Assembly (NCBI GenBank): GCA_017557715.1
Contig: JAFYYE010000204.1
Coordinates: 1-6,723 of the forward strand
Length of the DNA stretch: 6,723 nucleotides
Reading direction: 5' to 3'
Source: Pseudobutyrivibrio sp.
Lineage (GTDB): Bacteria; Bacillota; Clostridia; Lachnospirales; Lachnospiraceae
The translations under genes were made by a program, and so were the position numbers. Below the pieces are notes generated by a model, which was not told the origin of the DNA, did no database searches, and was given only the letters and a program-made list of their open reading frames with translations. Shown one piece after another: positions 5,977 to 6,723 of this stretch. The stretch's first letter is position 1, and every line of letters starts with the position of its first letter.

Positions 5977-6723
5977 ATGAAAAAGGATTTATTATGTCGT
6001 ATTATATGTTTCGTTTTGGTAGTGATTTTAAGCGTATCGCCTACCATAACAGCATATGCGAGTGAAATTGATGATGTCAGTGTTGATATTAGCAATGCTG
6101 ATGATGGAGCAGAAGATAAAACTGAAGATATACTAGAAGATATTTCTGATGATATATCAGACGATAGTAATCAAGAGAAAGATGAAGTAGAACAGGATAA
6201 AGAAATATCCGATGCTCCTATAGATGAAGAAATAAAAGATGATGACAGCAAACTTATTTTAGAGCAGCCAGTTGACCAATATAAACTGATAGGCGAAGAC
6301 GTAACTTTTTCAGTAGTTGGAGCTGATGAAGTAGATTCATATAGCTGGTTCTACAGCAAGGATAATGGCGATACCTGGGATATTTTTTACTGCAATGGGC
6401 GAAAGACCAATAAGATAGAGTTTAATGTAAAGATTTATCAATATGGATATTTGCTTAGATGCGAAGTAACTAAGGGAGACTATAAGCAAATATCAGAGCC
6501 GGCTCGTTTGCTCGATAGGGAAACAGTTATATTAGAGCATCCGCAGAATGTGAAAGTAAAAACAGGCGACCCTGTAAGTTTAACGGTTTTAGCTGAAGGC
6601 AACAAATTAACATATAATTGGTACTACAATAACGGTGATGGTAACTGGAATAAATGTTGGTCTTATTACGATTCTAGATATAAAGAAAATCGAAAGTACG
6701 AGGGAAATAATAAGAATATATTA
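5977..6723 (+). CDS. Secreted protein with acidic linker and Ig-like repeats, 3'-partial
   Basis: An open frame of 249 codons runs from ATG 5977, with GAGGGA at 5964-5969 seven bases upstream, to the window edge without a stop. Residues 1-28 form a signal peptide: basic start MKKDLLCR, hydrophobic core IICFVLVVILSV, and a likely cut after AYA (A28). Residues about 29-92 are a low-complexity, highly acidic linker of Asp, Glu, Ser and Ile (for example EDILEDISDDISDDS). Two Ig-like repeats follow, beginning ILEQP at 94 and ILEHP at 185. They match in register, with G-[ED]-x-V-[TS] strands, Y-[SN]-W with W124 and W215, and an [ND]-G-[DN]-x-W turn with W134 and W224; repeat 1 ends with LLRCEV around C162. 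Such W-x-Y-S-x-D-G-G-x-x-W modules are common in large surface proteins of Lachnospiraceae. It is probably an exported or wall-attached adhesin-like or enzyme-carrying protein; any anchor or catalytic domain is beyond the window. Confidence 0.82.
   Translation, partial: MKKDLLCRIICFVLVVILSVSPTITAYASEIDDVSVDISNADDGAEDKTEDILEDISDDISDDSNQEKDEVEQDKEISDAPIDEEIKDDDSKLILEQPVDQYKLIGEDVTFSVVGADEVDSYSWFYSKDNGDTWDIFYCNGRKTNKIEFNVKIYQYGYLLRCEVTKGDYKQISEPARLLDRETVILEHPQNVKVKTGDPVSLTVLAEGNKLTYNWYYNNGDGNWNKCWSYYDSRYKENRKYEGNNKNIL

Noticed and set aside
5895..6095. Open frame of 66 codons on the minus strand
   Set aside because: It runs across the promoter, RBS and signal peptide of the secreted protein gene, has no binding site of its own, and is best explained as chance.
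1..6723. CRISPR array, insertion sequence, tRNA or rRNA gene
   Set aside because: No regularly spaced repeats, transposase motifs, terminal repeats or recognisable RNA gene was seen on either strand.

Overview
The window is A+T-rich DNA with G-rich ribosome binding sites (GGGAG, AGGAG) six or seven bases before the starts, tight gene packing, a consensus-like TATAAT promoter and strong stem-plus-T-run terminators. Together with the protein types this suggests a low-GC Firmicute, most likely a Clostridia/Lachnospiraceae relative (Butyrivibrio, Pseudobutyrivibrio or Roseburia type). That placement is an inference from style, not from a marker gene. All recognised genes are on the + strand.

Layout. 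(1) Positions 1-474 hold the end of a gene for a DUF2442-like domain joined to a small helix-turn-helix; its reading frame is open to the left edge. (2) After a 115-base gap with a candidate promoter, positions 590-4378 form a compact four-gene unit: a membrane acyltransferase-3 protein, an AMP-forming acyl-acid ligase, a 72-residue acyl carrier protein, and a second acyltransferase-3 protein that is a clear paralogue of the first. The first three genes overlap or touch, and 24 bases precede the fourth. (3) After a 177-base gap with its own promoter-like sequence and a leader hairpin comes a family 2 glycosyltransferase (4556-5695). (4) Two intrinsic terminators back to back (5712-5780) end that block. 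(5) A 10-bp inverted repeat and a promoter with a perfect -10 box precede a secreted protein (5977 to the right edge) with a signal peptide, a very acidic linker and Ig-like repeats; it is cut by the window end.

How the genes may work together. The ligase carries the motifs needed to adenylate a carboxylic acid, and the carrier protein directly behind it has the serine that would hold a phosphopantetheine thioester. The acyl-carrier product could feed the two multi-spanning acyltransferases, which would move the acyl group onto a surface glycan; the glycosyltransferase downstream fits such a glycan pathway. The logic resembles the Dlt system (ligase, carrier, membrane acyltransferase), but the transferase family differs (acyltransferase-3, present twice, rather than MBOAT) and the ligase looks like an acyl/aryl-acid enzyme rather than an amino-acid enzyme. 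The acyl group, the acceptor and the use of carrier-bound donor are inferences. No phosphopantetheinyl transferase, flippase, polymerase or DltD-like protein is in the window.
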